A stretch of 64,000 nt of DNA from Halanaerobiales bacterium (GCA_016278485.1 JADQBT010000003.1:91482-155481); one strand, 5' to 3'; shown: positions 52,752-62,189, counted from the first letter of the stretch. The notes: a model not told the origin generated them from the sequence alone. Translations and numbers: made by a program.

Positions 52752-54005
52752 TTAATTACCTGAAACTTCAAGATAAATCTGATATGCATCATCTAATACT
52801 TCTTCTGCTGTCTTACGATCAGCACAGATATAACCAATACCTTTTACTATTTCCTGCCAAGCTGGTCTTGGTATCTGAGCATCAATTGGTAAAGAAATGT
52901 TTTCTGCCTGCTGGAAAGCATTTAATCCATCCAAATATGGTTGGGCTAAACCTTCAGGAGTTACTTTGGCAGCAGGTAAACCGCCATTTGCTTCTGCTGC
53001 AGCTTTAATAAATTCAGCACTTGTTAATCTTTTAAATAGTTTAACTACTGCCTCTTGTTTTGCCTCATCCTGATATGCCTCTTTGCTTAGATATAGACCA
53101 GAAGTAAAGCCTGCAATCATATCAGTAGGATTACCCTCTGGACCTGACTTTGGATAAGGAATCATCGTAACATTATTTTTACCTTCATTTTGGGAGTCAG
53201 CAATTGCCCAGGATCCTTCTACAATCATGGCCGCTTTACCTTGCTTAAATAGTCCTCTTGCCCCTTCCCAACCTTGAGTTAATGTATCTTTCTGGAAAGC
53301 CCCCATATCATATAGTTCCTTTATGTTTTTAAGACCTTCAATCCACGCTTCATTAACTCCATTTTCAAATCCAGCATCATGACCTTCAGCACTGCCCACC
53401 TTTAATATTGAATGTTCTATCTGATAATGTGGAGTAATACCCAGGCCAACAGCCATCGGGGTTATTCCATTTGCATTAAAAGTATCAATTGCTGCAACAA
53501 GCTTATCCCAACTGGTAGGATAATCTACCCCATACTTTTCAAAAAGATCTACATTTAATATTAATCCTTCATAAAAACCAGTAATAGGAATAGCATAGAT
53601 ATTTCCATCACTATATCTTACTTGCTCCAAAACTGATGGTAGAATTCCATCTCCAATCTCAGTTTCTGCAATTAAATCATCAAGCGGCATTACTCTACCC
53701 GATTCTACGACTGGGGTTGCCTGTGCATCTGTAAAGTACATTGTAATATCAGGTTCATTACCAGCAGCAAAATCATTTTCTATTCTTACTTTTACACTAT
53801 CATCAAATGTAGCTGACTCATCAATAATTCTTACATTAGGATTGTCAGCCATAAACTGTTCAATTGTCTTTTCATATACTTCACTGACCGGGTCAGCCCC
53901 TGCAAACATGGTGACCACCCTTAAGGTTACCTGTTCATTCGCCTTTACAACACCAAAGGAAAATATTAAAACAAAAACCAGTGTTAACATTAAAATCTTC
54001 TTCAT
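52752..54005 (-). CDS. CUT1 sugar ABC transporter substrate-binding protein
   Basis: Secreted binding protein of 417 residues with signal peptide (MKKILMLTLVFVLIFSFG, cleavage near VKA). The family fold is shown by LRVVTMFAGADPVSEVYEKT, GNEPDITMYFTDAQA, YAIPITGFYEGLILNVDLFEKYGV, GLFKQGKAAMIVEGSWAIA and GFTSGLYLSKE. No lipobox. It lies first behind a sigma-54 promoter and next to a cellobiose-type PTS operon, suggesting an oligosaccharide or disaccharide ligand. The ATG at 54005 has AGGGGG 7 bases before it. Confidence 0.88.
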   Translation of the reverse strand: MKKILMLTLVFVLIFSFGVVKANEQVTLRVVTMFAGADPVSEVYEKTIEQFMADNPNVRIIDESATFDDSVKVRIENDFAAGNEPDITMYFTDAQATPVVESGRVMPLDDLIAETEIGDGILPSVLEQVRYSDGNIYAIPITGFYEGLILNVDLFEKYGVDYPTSWDKLVAAIDTFNANGITPMAVGLGITPHYQIEHSILKVGSAEGHDAGFENGVNEAWIEGLKNIKELYDMGAFQKDTLTQGWEGARGLFKQGKAAMIVEGSWAIADSQNEGKNNVTMIPYPKSGPEGNPTDMIAGFTSGLYLSKEAYQDEAKQEAVVKLFKRLTSAEFIKAAAEANGGLPAAKVTPEGLAQPYLDGLNAFQQAENISLPIDAQIPRPAWQEIVKGIGYICADRKTAEEVLDDAYQIYLEVSGN

Positions 54006-54040
54006 CAAAATGCCCCCTAAATGTTTTACCTATATATAAT

Positions 54041-54057
54041 TGCAACTTTTATGCCAA
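54041..54057 (-). promoter_or_regulatory. Sigma-54 (RpoN) promoter of the sugar ABC operon
   Basis: The minus strand reads TTGGCAT-AAAAG-TTGCA: the GG of the -24 box and the GC of the -12 box have the required spacing, and the TGGCA and TTGCA cores are intact. It lies about 36 bases before the binding protein start. The LevR-type activator gene at 56151-58871 is the obvious partner. Confidence 0.82.
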
Positions 54058-54128
54058 AATGAAGTCAAATAAATAATTTATTTCTCTTTTGTTTAATTTA
54101 ATAAGCTAAGCTTGTTAAACGGTCATTG

Positions 54129-54138
54129 ATCAGCTGAT
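54129..54138 (-). promoter_or_regulatory. Candidate upstream activator site
   Basis: Perfect palindrome ATCAGCTGAT about 75 bases upstream of the -24 element, a normal distance for an enhancer bound by a sigma-54 activator. Only one copy is seen, so the call is tentative. Confidence 0.35.
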
Positions 54139-54161
54139 AAGTTTATTAATTACTCCAAAAA

Positions 54162-54193
54162 CAACAAAAAAGTGTGTAAATTAATTACACACT
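54162..54193 (-). terminator. Terminator after the cellobiose-type PTS operon
   Basis: Stem AGTGTGTAA / TTACACACT (54171-54179 with 54185-54193) followed by TTTTTTG on the minus strand. It makes the ABC operon a separate transcript. Confidence 0.82.
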
Positions 54194-54230
54194 TTGCTAC
54201 ACAGTTAACACACTCTATTTTATTTTCTGC

Positions 54231-54548
54231 TTACTTCTTTTTCAGTCTTATATATAACTCAATAATTTCTTGGGACATCTCCTTTAATAACATGGCTGAC
54301 ATTAAATGATCTTGGCCGTGAATAAGTAAAATTGAAGGATCAACTTTTTCTCCTCTTGCTTCCCTACGAATAAGTTCGGTCTGTTCTTTGTGAGCTGCAG
54401 TTAATTTTTCATCTGCTTCAGTTATATAATCCTGAGCCAGGTTAAATTCATCTAGCTTTGCAGCCTTAATTGCCTTCATAAAAAGGTTTTTAGCCTCGCC
54501 ACTATATGTAATTATTGTAAAAATTGTCTGTTCTATATCCACTATCAT
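54231..54548 (-). CDS. PTS EIIA component, lactose/cellobiose type
   Basis: All-helical EIIA of 106 residues that passes phosphate from HPr to EIIB. ITYSGEAKNLFMKAIKAAK, the FNLAQDYITEADEKLTAAHK helix and the active histidine in IHGQDHLMSAML are typical. Start choice: ATG at 54548 lies directly behind AAAGGAGAG, and a GTG six bases later (54542) is better spaced, so the true start may be that GTG. It is the last gene of the PTS operon. Confidence 0.9.
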   Translation of the reverse strand: MIVDIEQTIFTIITYSGEAKNLFMKAIKAAKLDEFNLAQDYITEADEKLTAAHKEQTELIRREARGEKVDPSILLIHGQDHLMSAMLLKEMSQEIIELYIRLKKK

Positions 54549-54570
54549 CTCTCCTTTAGCTATGATCCCT

Positions 54571-55833
54571 TTAATCACTATTATCCGCCTTTTCTGCCAT
54601 AATCATAAATGGTAGATAAATAATTGCTCCAATTATTATATTAATAACCTGTAAAAATGAACCCATCATAGAACCAGTTACAAGAAAACCGCTGATAATT
54701 GGCGGTGTAGTCCAGGGCACCATGGCAATTGTCTTAGGCACCAGACCAAGCAATATGCTTAAATAACTGATAACCGTTAATACGATCGGTGTCATAATAA
54801 ATGGTATTAAAAAAATGGGGTTCATTACAATCGGCAGGCCATAAATTAATGGTTCGTTAATATTAAAAATCCCCTGCGCAACTGAAACTTTGGCCAAATT
54901 TTTAAACCTCCCTTTCCGCGAAAATATAAAAAACGCAAGTAATAAGCTAATCGTTGTACCACATCCACCCATATAAACAAATGAATCAAAAAAAGGCTTA
55001 GTAAAAATATTTGGGATAGTTGCACCAGTTGTAAACGCCTGCAAGTTTTCCTGTAAAGCAGGTAAATACATGGCCTGAATAAAAGGTTCCAAAATATTAC
55101 TGCCATGTAGCCCTAAAAACCACAAAAGGTGACTTAAAAACACTAATAAAATTGCTGTTCCTAATGTATTGGCCATCCCTGCCAGAGGCTTTTGAATAAA
55201 ATTATATAAGGTAGCTAAAATATTTTCAATTCCTAGCAAAAGAAAAATAATTTTAATAGTTGAAAAGAATGCCAGAACAATTAAGGTAGGTAATAAGGCT
55301 GCGAAAGATCTGGCTAAAACCGGTGACATACCTTCCGTGTTTTTTTCTTTTAATTTAGTATATTGCATTAAACGTACCAAAATCTCTGTCGAAAGTAAAG
55401 CAACAAAAATAGAAACAAATAACCCAGCCGAACCAAGCCAGCGAAAAGAAATTGCAAATGAATTACCATCTGCCTGAATCAAAAGTATAAAAAAACTAGC
55501 AAAACTAACTAAACCAGCTAGAAGAGGATCCTCATTATAGGAAAGAGCCAAATTAAAACTAATAGAAAAAACAATCAATAAGCTTATAATTGCAAAGGTT
55601 CCATTATAAATATAAATACCAAAACTGGTCCAGCCCTCTCCAAAAAAAGAAACCATAAATGTCTGATATCCAGTTACAGGCAGGTTATTAATCAAAACTG
55701 ACAATGACCCAATTATAACCAGGGGAATTATTGAAATAAACCCATCTCTAATTGCTACCATATGTCTCTGTGAACCAATTTTCCCAGCAACTGGTATAAA
55801 ATATACTTCCAAAAAATTGATGAGCCTTTTCAT
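54571..55833 (-). CDS. PTS EIIC permease, cellobiose type
   Basis: Membrane permease of 420 residues with about ten helices. Family marks are RDGFISIIPLVIIGSLSVLI, HLLWFLGLHGSN, SFVYMGGCGTTISLLLAF, NINEPLIYGLPIVMNPIFLIPF and TTPPIISGFL, all typical of CelB-type IIC. The two genes around it (B and A) complete a three-component enzyme II. It shares one base with the EIIB gene. Confidence 0.93.
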   Translation of the reverse strand: MKRLINFLEVYFIPVAGKIGSQRHMVAIRDGFISIIPLVIIGSLSVLINNLPVTGYQTFMVSFFGEGWTSFGIYIYNGTFAIISLLIVFSISFNLALSYNEDPLLAGLVSFASFFILLIQADGNSFAISFRWLGSAGLFVSIFVALLSTEILVRLMQYTKLKEKNTEGMSPVLARSFAALLPTLIVLAFFSTIKIIFLLLGIENILATLYNFIQKPLAGMANTLGTAILLVFLSHLLWFLGLHGSNILEPFIQAMYLPALQENLQAFTTGATIPNIFTKPFFDSFVYMGGCGTTISLLLAFFIFSRKGRFKNLAKVSVAQGIFNINEPLIYGLPIVMNPIFLIPFIMTPIVLTVISYLSILLGLVPKTIAMVPWTTPPIISGFLVTGSMMGSFLQVINIIIGAIIYLPFMIMAEKADNSD

Positions 55834-56147
55834 TAACTATCCTCCTCAATTAATGCAAGAGCCTGATTTAAAACAGCCTCTCCGTCCAGAGTGCCGTAAC
55901 TTATACTATCTATTATAGAGACTTTTGTTCCCTGCTCGCCCAGCAAATCTCTCAACTTTTCTGCTAAATATCTAACCTGAGGGCCCAACAATAATACATC
56001 AACTTCATAATTTAAACTTCTGGCCTCCGCTTCTGAGGCAGCAATAATTTTTAAATCAAGACCTTTATTTATTACGTTAACTCTAATCTTATTAACTAAT
56101 AGGCTAGTTGACATACCCGCTGAGCAAACCAACATCACTGTTTTCAT
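55833..56147 (-). CDS. PTS EIIB component, cellobiose type
   Basis: 104-residue phosphotransfer protein. The phosphorylated cysteine is Cys8 in MLVCSAGMSTSLLVNKI, followed by AASEAEARSL and VDVLLLGPQVRYL, as in CelA. It begins 3 bases after the activator gene, so the PTS genes are read from the activator transcript. Confidence 0.93.
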   Translation of the reverse strand: MKTVMLVCSAGMSTSLLVNKIRVNVINKGLDLKIIAASEAEARSLNYEVDVLLLGPQVRYLAEKLRDLLGEQGTKVSIIDSISYGTLDGEAVLNQALALIEEDS

Positions 56148-56150
56148 TAT

Positions 56151-58871
56151 CTATTCCTCCATAGCATTGTTTAGAAACATTTTCGCTAAATAGGCAAGTT
56201 CGTTGTCTTGAATAGTAATTTCATAATTATTTTCTAGTTCTTTAACTGATGCTTTCATCTGCTCCATTTGCTGTGGGAATTCCCGCTTGAACTCCTGCAA
56301 ATCAGGGAACTTTGTTGTCTCTTCCCCTTTAACTAATTTCTCAATCAGAAAACTCATGTGTAGTACAATACCAACTTTTACTTCACTGGGAATGCTTGTC
56401 TTTAATGCTTTCTCAATATTATTTATTAATGAGCGTATATTTTCTACAAGTTCTTCACTATCTAACCCTTTGATATGTTCATTAAGAGAACCTTTAATTT
56501 TGGCATAAAGATCACTCTCTTTAACTAACTGCCTTAATTTTGTAAGACCATTTCCCGAAAAAATATCAACTGCTGAAATAAATGGAATTTCAGCAAGTTC
56601 AATTTCAATTGTACTAACTACTGCACAAATATTATAATAATCCTGATACTGCTTAAGAGCTGTCATAAAATGATCCTTGTTTATGATATTAAGAGTAATT
56701 ATTTCATAATTACCCGGTAGTTTAATCTCATTTTTAATAACCTCTTTCAGCTTTTCAGAGGCTCCTTCACCAGTGAAACAACTTGTAATTATTGCATTTT
56801 TCTGTGTAGTATTTTTTGGCAGCCTCTCCCTAGCTTTATTGAAATTGCTGCAAGAATGATAAATTTCATTAATATTTTGTCCCAGTACTGCTTTACGTGA
56901 GACATCAATGACAAGCGGGGTACTAACCATATCAATAGTTTTAACTTTTCGGTCCATTTTTTCACTAATCATTTCACCAAAATTAGTAAGCGAACCCATA
57001 TCAACTAATAGCATCAAATCTCTATCTTTATCTATTTTTTCTACTTCAATTAAAGTCCGCTCCAACATTTGTTCTGGCTCAATTTCAAGTGGCATATCCA
57101 GACCAACTGCATGCTCAACCCCAATTAGTTTATTTGCAACTTCAACCATACTGCTTGCTGTTGCCCTACCGTGCATAATTACTAGCACAGCAACTTTTTT
57201 CATTTTAGATTTTTTATTTTTATAAGGATCTTTTACTAAAAACATACTCAGATATCCAATTTCATCTAAAGGGGTTTCAATAGCAAAAGTCTGATCAACA
57301 AACTGAGCTGCCTCCATGGCGAACATGAATTCTTTCGGACAATTAACCCTGATATTATTTAACTCAGGGTGATGTATTTTATCACCATTAATAATCCGTT
57401 CCACCGCCATTTGCAAATGTAAGGCTAGTCCAAGATATATTTTTTCATCAAAACTTCTCTGCAGTCGTTCAGTCGCCAGTTCCAAAATTTGATCTACTAA
57501 ATCAGCTATTTCTGTATTTACAACTTTCCTAATCTGTTCTTTTTTAAAGGTCTGTGGTAAATTATCCAAATGTTTCTGAAAATAACTTTCAATATCTATA
57601 TTTAAAATTTCATTAATCTTAGTATCGTCTAGTTCAACTTTATTAAGAGAATTATATTTTTCTTCAATCAGATCATAAAATAATTTATTCTCATCTTTAC
57701 TCTCTTTTAACTCGTATTCACCATCTTCAGCTGAATAATATAGAACTTCCCCTTTATCTTTCAGCAGCCGATCAACTTCATTTCGTTGATCATGAATTTT
57801 CATTAATCCCTTTCTTACATGTTGGGGCAGTTCATTTTGAGAGATCATTAGATATTCCTTGTTTTCTGTCTTATAAGTCAAAAAAGCTCTTGCACAGGCA
57901 AGCTGAATATCACTATTTAACTGTCCAATATTATGGGGACAGTCATATAATAGAAAAGATATCAATGAGTTTCGATTAATGTAGATACGTTTACCCACCC
58001 TTTTTGACTCTTCCCGTAAAAAAGAATCGAGCAGACAATAGCGTTCCTGTATACCTCTTTCTTTTAAAGAAGGTAGCTTAATTGTCATCGGAATACGTCG
58101 CATAAAAGTACTTAACATAAATGACTGCGGGTCTTCAGTTGTAGCTGCAATAATTTGTACATTAACCGTTATTTTTTTATCTGTTCCGCCAAGCCGACGG
58201 AAATACCCTTTATCAATATATGTAAACAACATTTCTTGCCCCTGTGGTAATAGTCGATGAACTTCATCCAAAAATATAATACCACCATCAGCTTTCTTAA
58301 GTAATCCATCCCGGTCACGATTAGCTCCGGTATATGAGCCTTTTTTAACTCCAAAAATCTGGGACATTACTAATTGTGGATTATCTGCATAATCTGCACA
58401 ATTAAACTGAATAAAAGGAGCATCTTTTTTTAGCATAGCTGATTCAATAGCAAACCGATGCATTAGTTCAGCAAATAATGACTTCCCCACCCCGGTCTCG
58501 CCTAACAGTAATGTATGCAACCCTTTGGGTGGATATAAAATTGCTGCTTTAGCCTGTTCTATTGCTTTACTCAAACTTGAATTAGCACCAACTATATCTT
58601 TAAAAGAACTGACAGAATTAATTGCTCGTCCCTTTTCATTCTGTTTAAAGCTATTATTTGAACTATAAAGAACAGGCCGACTATTTATTTTATCCAGCCT
58701 GTCCTCACGCGCAAGCTTATTTAAGTATCTACTAATATTTGCTCTATCAGTATTTAATACTTTGCTGATTTCTCTCGCAGTTACTCCGTCTTTGTTCCTT
58801 TTTTCTAAAGAGAGCAAAGTTTGATAAACCTCTTCGATTTTTTTAATCGCTTCCACCTCCTGATAGATCAT
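56151..58871 (-). CDS. LevR/CelR-type sigma-54 activator with PTS regulation domains
   Basis: Large regulator of 906 residues. Domains in order: an N-terminal helix-turn-helix (TAREISKVLNTDRANISRYL, about 25-65); an AAA+ domain (about 90-330) with Walker A GETGVGKS, the GSYTGAN loop in place of GAFTGA, and Walker B GGIIFLDEVHR; PRD1 (about 455-560); an EIIA-mannose-like domain with its histidine in IMHGRATASS; an EIIB-like segment (TSCFTGEGASEKL); and PRD2 (about 800-906; LHMSFLIEKLV). DNA binding is N-terminal, as in LevR. Phosphorylation by PTS proteins should set activity. It is cotranscribed with the PTS genes and probably acts on the sigma-54 promoter at 54041. Confidence 0.92.
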   Translation of the reverse strand: MIYQEVEAIKKIEEVYQTLLSLEKRNKDGVTAREISKVLNTDRANISRYLNKLAREDRLDKINSRPVLYSSNNSFKQNEKGRAINSVSSFKDIVGANSSLSKAIEQAKAAILYPPKGLHTLLLGETGVGKSLFAELMHRFAIESAMLKKDAPFIQFNCADYADNPQLVMSQIFGVKKGSYTGANRDRDGLLKKADGGIIFLDEVHRLLPQGQEMLFTYIDKGYFRRLGGTDKKITVNVQIIAATTEDPQSFMLSTFMRRIPMTIKLPSLKERGIQERYCLLDSFLREESKRVGKRIYINRNSLISFLLYDCPHNIGQLNSDIQLACARAFLTYKTENKEYLMISQNELPQHVRKGLMKIHDQRNEVDRLLKDKGEVLYYSAEDGEYELKESKDENKLFYDLIEEKYNSLNKVELDDTKINEILNIDIESYFQKHLDNLPQTFKKEQIRKVVNTEIADLVDQILELATERLQRSFDEKIYLGLALHLQMAVERIINGDKIHHPELNNIRVNCPKEFMFAMEAAQFVDQTFAIETPLDEIGYLSMFLVKDPYKNKKSKMKKVAVLVIMHGRATASSMVEVANKLIGVEHAVGLDMPLEIEPEQMLERTLIEVEKIDKDRDLMLLVDMGSLTNFGEMISEKMDRKVKTIDMVSTPLVIDVSRKAVLGQNINEIYHSCSNFNKARERLPKNTTQKNAIITSCFTGEGASEKLKEVIKNEIKLPGNYEIITLNIINKDHFMTALKQYQDYYNICAVVSTIEIELAEIPFISAVDIFSGNGLTKLRQLVKESDLYAKIKGSLNEHIKGLDSEELVENIRSLINNIEKALKTSIPSEVKVGIVLHMSFLIEKLVKGEETTKFPDLQEFKREFPQQMEQMKASVKELENNYEITIQDNELAYLAKMFLNNAMEE

Positions 58872-58961
58872 TTACATCTTCTATATTTATATAATTCAAT
58901 CTAATTACTACAAAATCCTCTTTAAAGACCTTCAATCTTACTTTTATTAAATACTAAATTT

Positions 58962-58970
58962 TGATATAAT
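58962..58970 (+). promoter_or_regulatory. Extended -10 promoter of the HD protein gene
   Basis: TGA-TATAAT (58962-58970) is a clear extended -10 about 45 bases before the start; the -35 region is poor. Confidence 0.5.
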
Positions 58971-59013
58971 GCTTCTAAACAAGTAGAGAAAACTATTAAA
59001 AAGGATGTTATAT

Positions 59014-59787
59014 ATGAGTGATATACCTTTTATGAAATTAAAAAAATGGTTTAATGATTATGCCCAACAATATAAGTTTGCTGAAGAAAAACACCAAAAG
59101 CAGATTGATTTAAAATATTATCATAGTTATAGAGTTTATCAGGAAATGAAGAATTTGGCTGAAAAACTTACTCTAGCAAAAAAAGATCAGACTGTCGCTC
59201 ATCTCATCGGCCTCTTCCATGATTTAGGCAGGTTTGAACAATATAAAAGATATCATACTTTTTCTGATATCCGTTCACTAGACCATGCCCAATTTGGAGT
59301 TAAAATTATTAAAGAAAATAAACTTCTGGAAGGATTTGATCAAAAAACTCAGTCTAAAATCTATCAAGCAATAGGTTATCATAATAAAGCAGAGATTCCC
59401 GAAAAAGAATTCAGCAATGATGCAAAAATGATTAGAGATGCTGACAAACTGGATATTTGGCATATTTTTACTAGTCGTTATACTGCTAAGGGAGAAGAAT
59501 ATAACAAGAGCAATAGTTTATCTTCTGAACCTGGCATTAGCTTAGAAGTTTATGAAAAAATGAGCAAAGGGGAAGTTATAGATTATCAAAAGCTCAAAAC
59601 ACAAGATGATCTAAAGTTAATGCAGATGGGTTGGGTCTATGATCTGAATTTCAAGGAAAGCCTAAATCAAGTAAAAAAACGGGGTTATCTAGATGAAATT
59701 TATCAAGCTATCTCACCCTCAAAAAAAGCAGATATAATTTACCAAAAAATCAGCTCTTATCTTAATTCAATGCTTAGAGATGATTGA
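59014..59787 (+). CDS. HD domain phosphohydrolase
   Basis: 257-residue cytoplasmic protein with a metal-dependent HD fold: the first histidine in YYHSYRVYQE, the HD pair in HLIGLFHDLGRFEQ, HAQFGVKII, a YHNK motif and the final aspartate in IRDADKLDIWHIF. Such proteins split phosphate mono- or diesters; substrate not evident. The ATG at 59014 is 8 bases after AAGGA; an ATG nine bases earlier overlaps that site. The gene stands alone and converges on the membrane protein gene after an 17-base gap. Confidence 0.82.
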   Translation: MSDIPFMKLKKWFNDYAQQYKFAEEKHQKQIDLKYYHSYRVYQEMKNLAEKLTLAKKDQTVAHLIGLFHDLGRFEQYKRYHTFSDIRSLDHAQFGVKIIKENKLLEGFDQKTQSKIYQAIGYHNKAEIPEKEFSNDAKMIRDADKLDIWHIFTSRYTAKGEEYNKSNSLSSEPGISLEVYEKMSKGEVIDYQKLKTQDDLKLMQMGWVYDLNFKESLNQVKKRGYLDEIYQAISPSKKADIIYQKISSYLNSMLRDD

Positions 59788-59804
59788 TAATTTAATATCT
59801 GCTT

Positions 59805-60599
59805 TTATTTATTCTCAAAATCAAGATCATAATAATTTAAAACTGCTAAAGCTAAAAAAATAACGGACAAAGTAATATAAAATATATTCTCACCCTGATT
59901 TGATGTTTGATTAAAAAGTGGTTTTATTAAACTACCTAACCCAACTGAAAACAAAAGTGTGAAGGCTTTAAAAAACAATAAAGGAGCAAAAACATACCCT
60001 AACAATTTCCTCTTTATAATCAAATATGCACTAATAAGAAAAGCTGGTAATACAAACAGCATATCCATAATATAAATTGAAAACATAAATTCTAATTTTT
60101 TCCCAGTTCTCATTAAAGGAATAAGCTCACTAATCCAAATTGAATAAAATAGTATTGGAATAAAGATTAAAAACCCAATGGTCAAATATCTAATTGTTTT
60201 AGTTAATTTTATATTTTCAAGCTTTTTTTGTCTGATATTAATTAAACTGTAAACCAATGACCAAAAAGATAGTGCAACTATTGCTATGTATAATAAATAA
60301 AGTGGATTATAAATTTGTTCAATAACATAAATCCCATATCCGTAAATTAAATAAGATATAAAACTTAAAGATATAATTTGTTTTTTTATATCATTTTTAT
60401 TAATTGTTAAACTTAATATCAACAAAATTAAACTTATAATAATAGTTATAATGTCTTGTGATACAACCCCTGGGAGTACATCACTGCTAATAACTTTACT
60501 ATAAACATCTTGATAAAAAACACCTATTAAAGCAGCAATTAATGATAAACCTGCAACTATCATCCATAACTTTTTGTTTTTTTCAAGATTATTTATCAT
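59805..60599 (-). CDS. Hypothetical integral membrane protein
   Basis: 264 residues with about eight hydrophobic helices and short loops; no recognised domain. An N-terminal helix (LWMIVAGLSLIAALIGVFY) is followed by an extracellular stretch with VLPGVVSQD. Its start overlaps the end of the DUF3795 gene by 11 bases, so the pair is translationally linked. Function unknown. Confidence 0.6.
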   Translation of the reverse strand: MINNLEKNKKLWMIVAGLSLIAALIGVFYQDVYSKVISSDVLPGVVSQDIITIIISLILLILSLTINKNDIKKQIISLSFISYLIYGYGIYVIEQIYNPLYLLYIAIVALSFWSLVYSLINIRQKKLENIKLTKTIRYLTIGFLIFIPILFYSIWISELIPLMRTGKKLEFMFSIYIMDMLFVLPAFLISAYLIIKRKLLGYVFAPLLFFKAFTLLFSVGLGSLIKPLFNQTSNQGENIFYITLSVIFLALAVLNYYDLDFENK

Positions 60600-60909
60600 C
60601 CTGTTTCTCCCCTTTCTTTTGCTCTAGTAGCCACTTTTCTATTCCTATTTCTTTGATTCTAAGCATATTTTTGTATGCTACTTCGTGGTGAGGAATGTCA
60701 TCATTATAAAAATTATTTAACTCAGCACATGGGAATATTTCACACTCCCCGCAATGAAGCAAACCTCTTTTGACAGCACAAGAACGAGTAGGACAATCAT
60801 CAATTAAATTATCTTCATACCTACAACCCATACAATTCATATTTTTCTTGTAATTTTTACAATCTCCACAATAGATACCGCAAAACGATAGCTTTTCATA
60901 TTTTTTAAT
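60589..60909 (-). CDS. DUF3795 family protein with probable ATT start
   Basis: Small cysteine-rich protein. Initiation at the first ATG (60840) gives 83 residues but cuts off the family N-terminus. The same frame is open further upstream and encodes KYEKLSFCGIYCGDCKNYKK, the DUF3795 opening. The only initiator with a good ribosome site there (AGGGGG, 8 bases) is an ATT at 60909. This gives 106 residues with paired CxxxC and CxxC motifs (FCGIYCGDC; HCGECEIFPC), likely metal-binding. An ATG at 60876-region spacing exists only in another frame, so a one-base frameshift is the alternative explanation. Function unknown. Confidence 0.65.
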   Translation of the reverse strand: MKKYEKLSFCGIYCGDCKNYKKNMNCMGCRYEDNLIDDCPTRSCAVKRGLLHCGECEIFPCAELNNFYNDDIPHHEVAYKNMLRIKEIGIEKWLLEQKKGEKQDDK

Positions 60910-60942
60910 TTTTATATCCCCCTTTTAAAATCTTATATTATC

Positions 60943-61755
60943 CTACCATAGCGAAGTTTTTTTCTTTATATAATATACAATAATAGAAAATGCAAGTATT
61001 CCCCTTAACCCAGTTGATATTAATTCTGCATTAAATGTCATTTCAAACGTTTCTCCTGTCAAATTACCAATATAATGAAACAAAATAACAGCAAAAATAC
61101 TTTTATTAGTCTTATTATAGATAAGACCATATACAACTGAAGTAAATATTATTCCTAACATAAAGTTCCAGAACAATGGAGTAAATAATCCCAGATGATA
61201 TTGATATGTTCCTTCAATGAAAAATAAGGGCAGATGCCAAACAGCCCACATAAAACCAAGAAATAATACAGCTACATTAAAATTATATTTCTTTTGTAAT
61301 TCTGGTAATGCTATACCTCTCCATCCTAACTCTTCAGGTATTGGACCAAAAAATAATAAAATAACTGCATAAGTAAAGTTCATATTTGTAGATATATTAA
61401 ATTGGAATATATTAGCTGTAAAAAGCGCATCAATGATTGCTCCTGAAAACCTAATTAAAAATGGAAAACTAAGAATTAATAAATACCACTTCCATGTTAT
61501 ACGTTTAAAATCAATAATACTATACCAATAATTCCTTCTTTCTTTTTTATTATAGAAGTAAAATAAAACAAAGAGTGTAGCAAAAATTGGACTTATTAAT
61601 GCAAAATATATTAATCTACCGTAAAAAGGATTTGTGATATAAAAAGATTTTTCTAATAACATAATTAAACCAGTAATAAAAAAAGGAATACCATGAGATA
61701 TTAGGAAAAAACGATATATAGGATTTAAACATCTATTATTTTTTTTCAGTTTCAT
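60943..61755 (-). CDS. CPBP family intramembrane metalloprotease
   Basis: 270-residue membrane protein with about eight helices. The catalytic motifs of the CPBP/Abi family are present: EELGWRG (glutamates and arginine, near residue 140), FMWAVWHLPLF (histidine) and LFHYIGN (histidine and asparagine). Members process prenylated proteins, bacteriocins or act in immunity. No bacteriocin gene was recognised beside it. Confidence 0.85.
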   Translation of the reverse strand: MKLKKNNRCLNPIYRFFLISHGIPFFITGLIMLLEKSFYITNPFYGRLIYFALISPIFATLFVLFYFYNKKERRNYWYSIIDFKRITWKWYLLILSFPFLIRFSGAIIDALFTANIFQFNISTNMNFTYAVILLFFGPIPEELGWRGIALPELQKKYNFNVAVLFLGFMWAVWHLPLFFIEGTYQYHLGLFTPLFWNFMLGIIFTSVVYGLIYNKTNKSIFAVILFHYIGNLTGETFEMTFNAELISTGLRGILAFSIIVYYIKKKTSLW

Positions 61756-61825
61756 AATAATCCACCTCTGTTGTACTATCCATTTGTCTCACATACTTTT
61801 TTTCTGATTCAAATGAACAATTTAC

Positions 61826-62182
61826 ATGTTTTATCATCCATTCCTCTTTCTTCTAAAAAAATTTTTAAAGGATATATATGCGCACACTCATGAAATAACT
61901 ACACTAGCTTATTTTTTTATGAAAAACCATAATGATCTATCCAAAGTTAAATATGTACTTGGGGAATTATTTAATCTTTTCAATACCATTCCCATAACAG
62001 AAAATATACTAAGAGAAGCACTTAATTCAAAAATCAATGACTATGAAGATGCTGTTATTGAAATTAGCCCTCTTAAAAATGAAATGGATTATATTATAAC
62101 CAGAAACTTAAAAGATTTTAAACATAGCAATGTTAAGTTATTAAGTCCTTCTGAATTTTTAGCTCTACAAATTCTACAGTAA
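61826..62182 (+). pseudogene. PIN-domain toxin remnant lacking its N-terminus
   Basis: The frame encodes the second half of a PIN toxin: THEITTLAYFF, a helix with LFNTIPITENILREAL, the acidic DYEDAV motif, DYIITRNLKDF and LLSPSEFLAL. The N-terminal strand with the catalytic DTN-type motif is missing, and upstream sequence does not restore it. No antitoxin gene is adjacent. I regard it as an inactive fragment of a toxin-antitoxin pair. Confidence 0.65.
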
Positions 62183-62189
62183 ACCGCGA

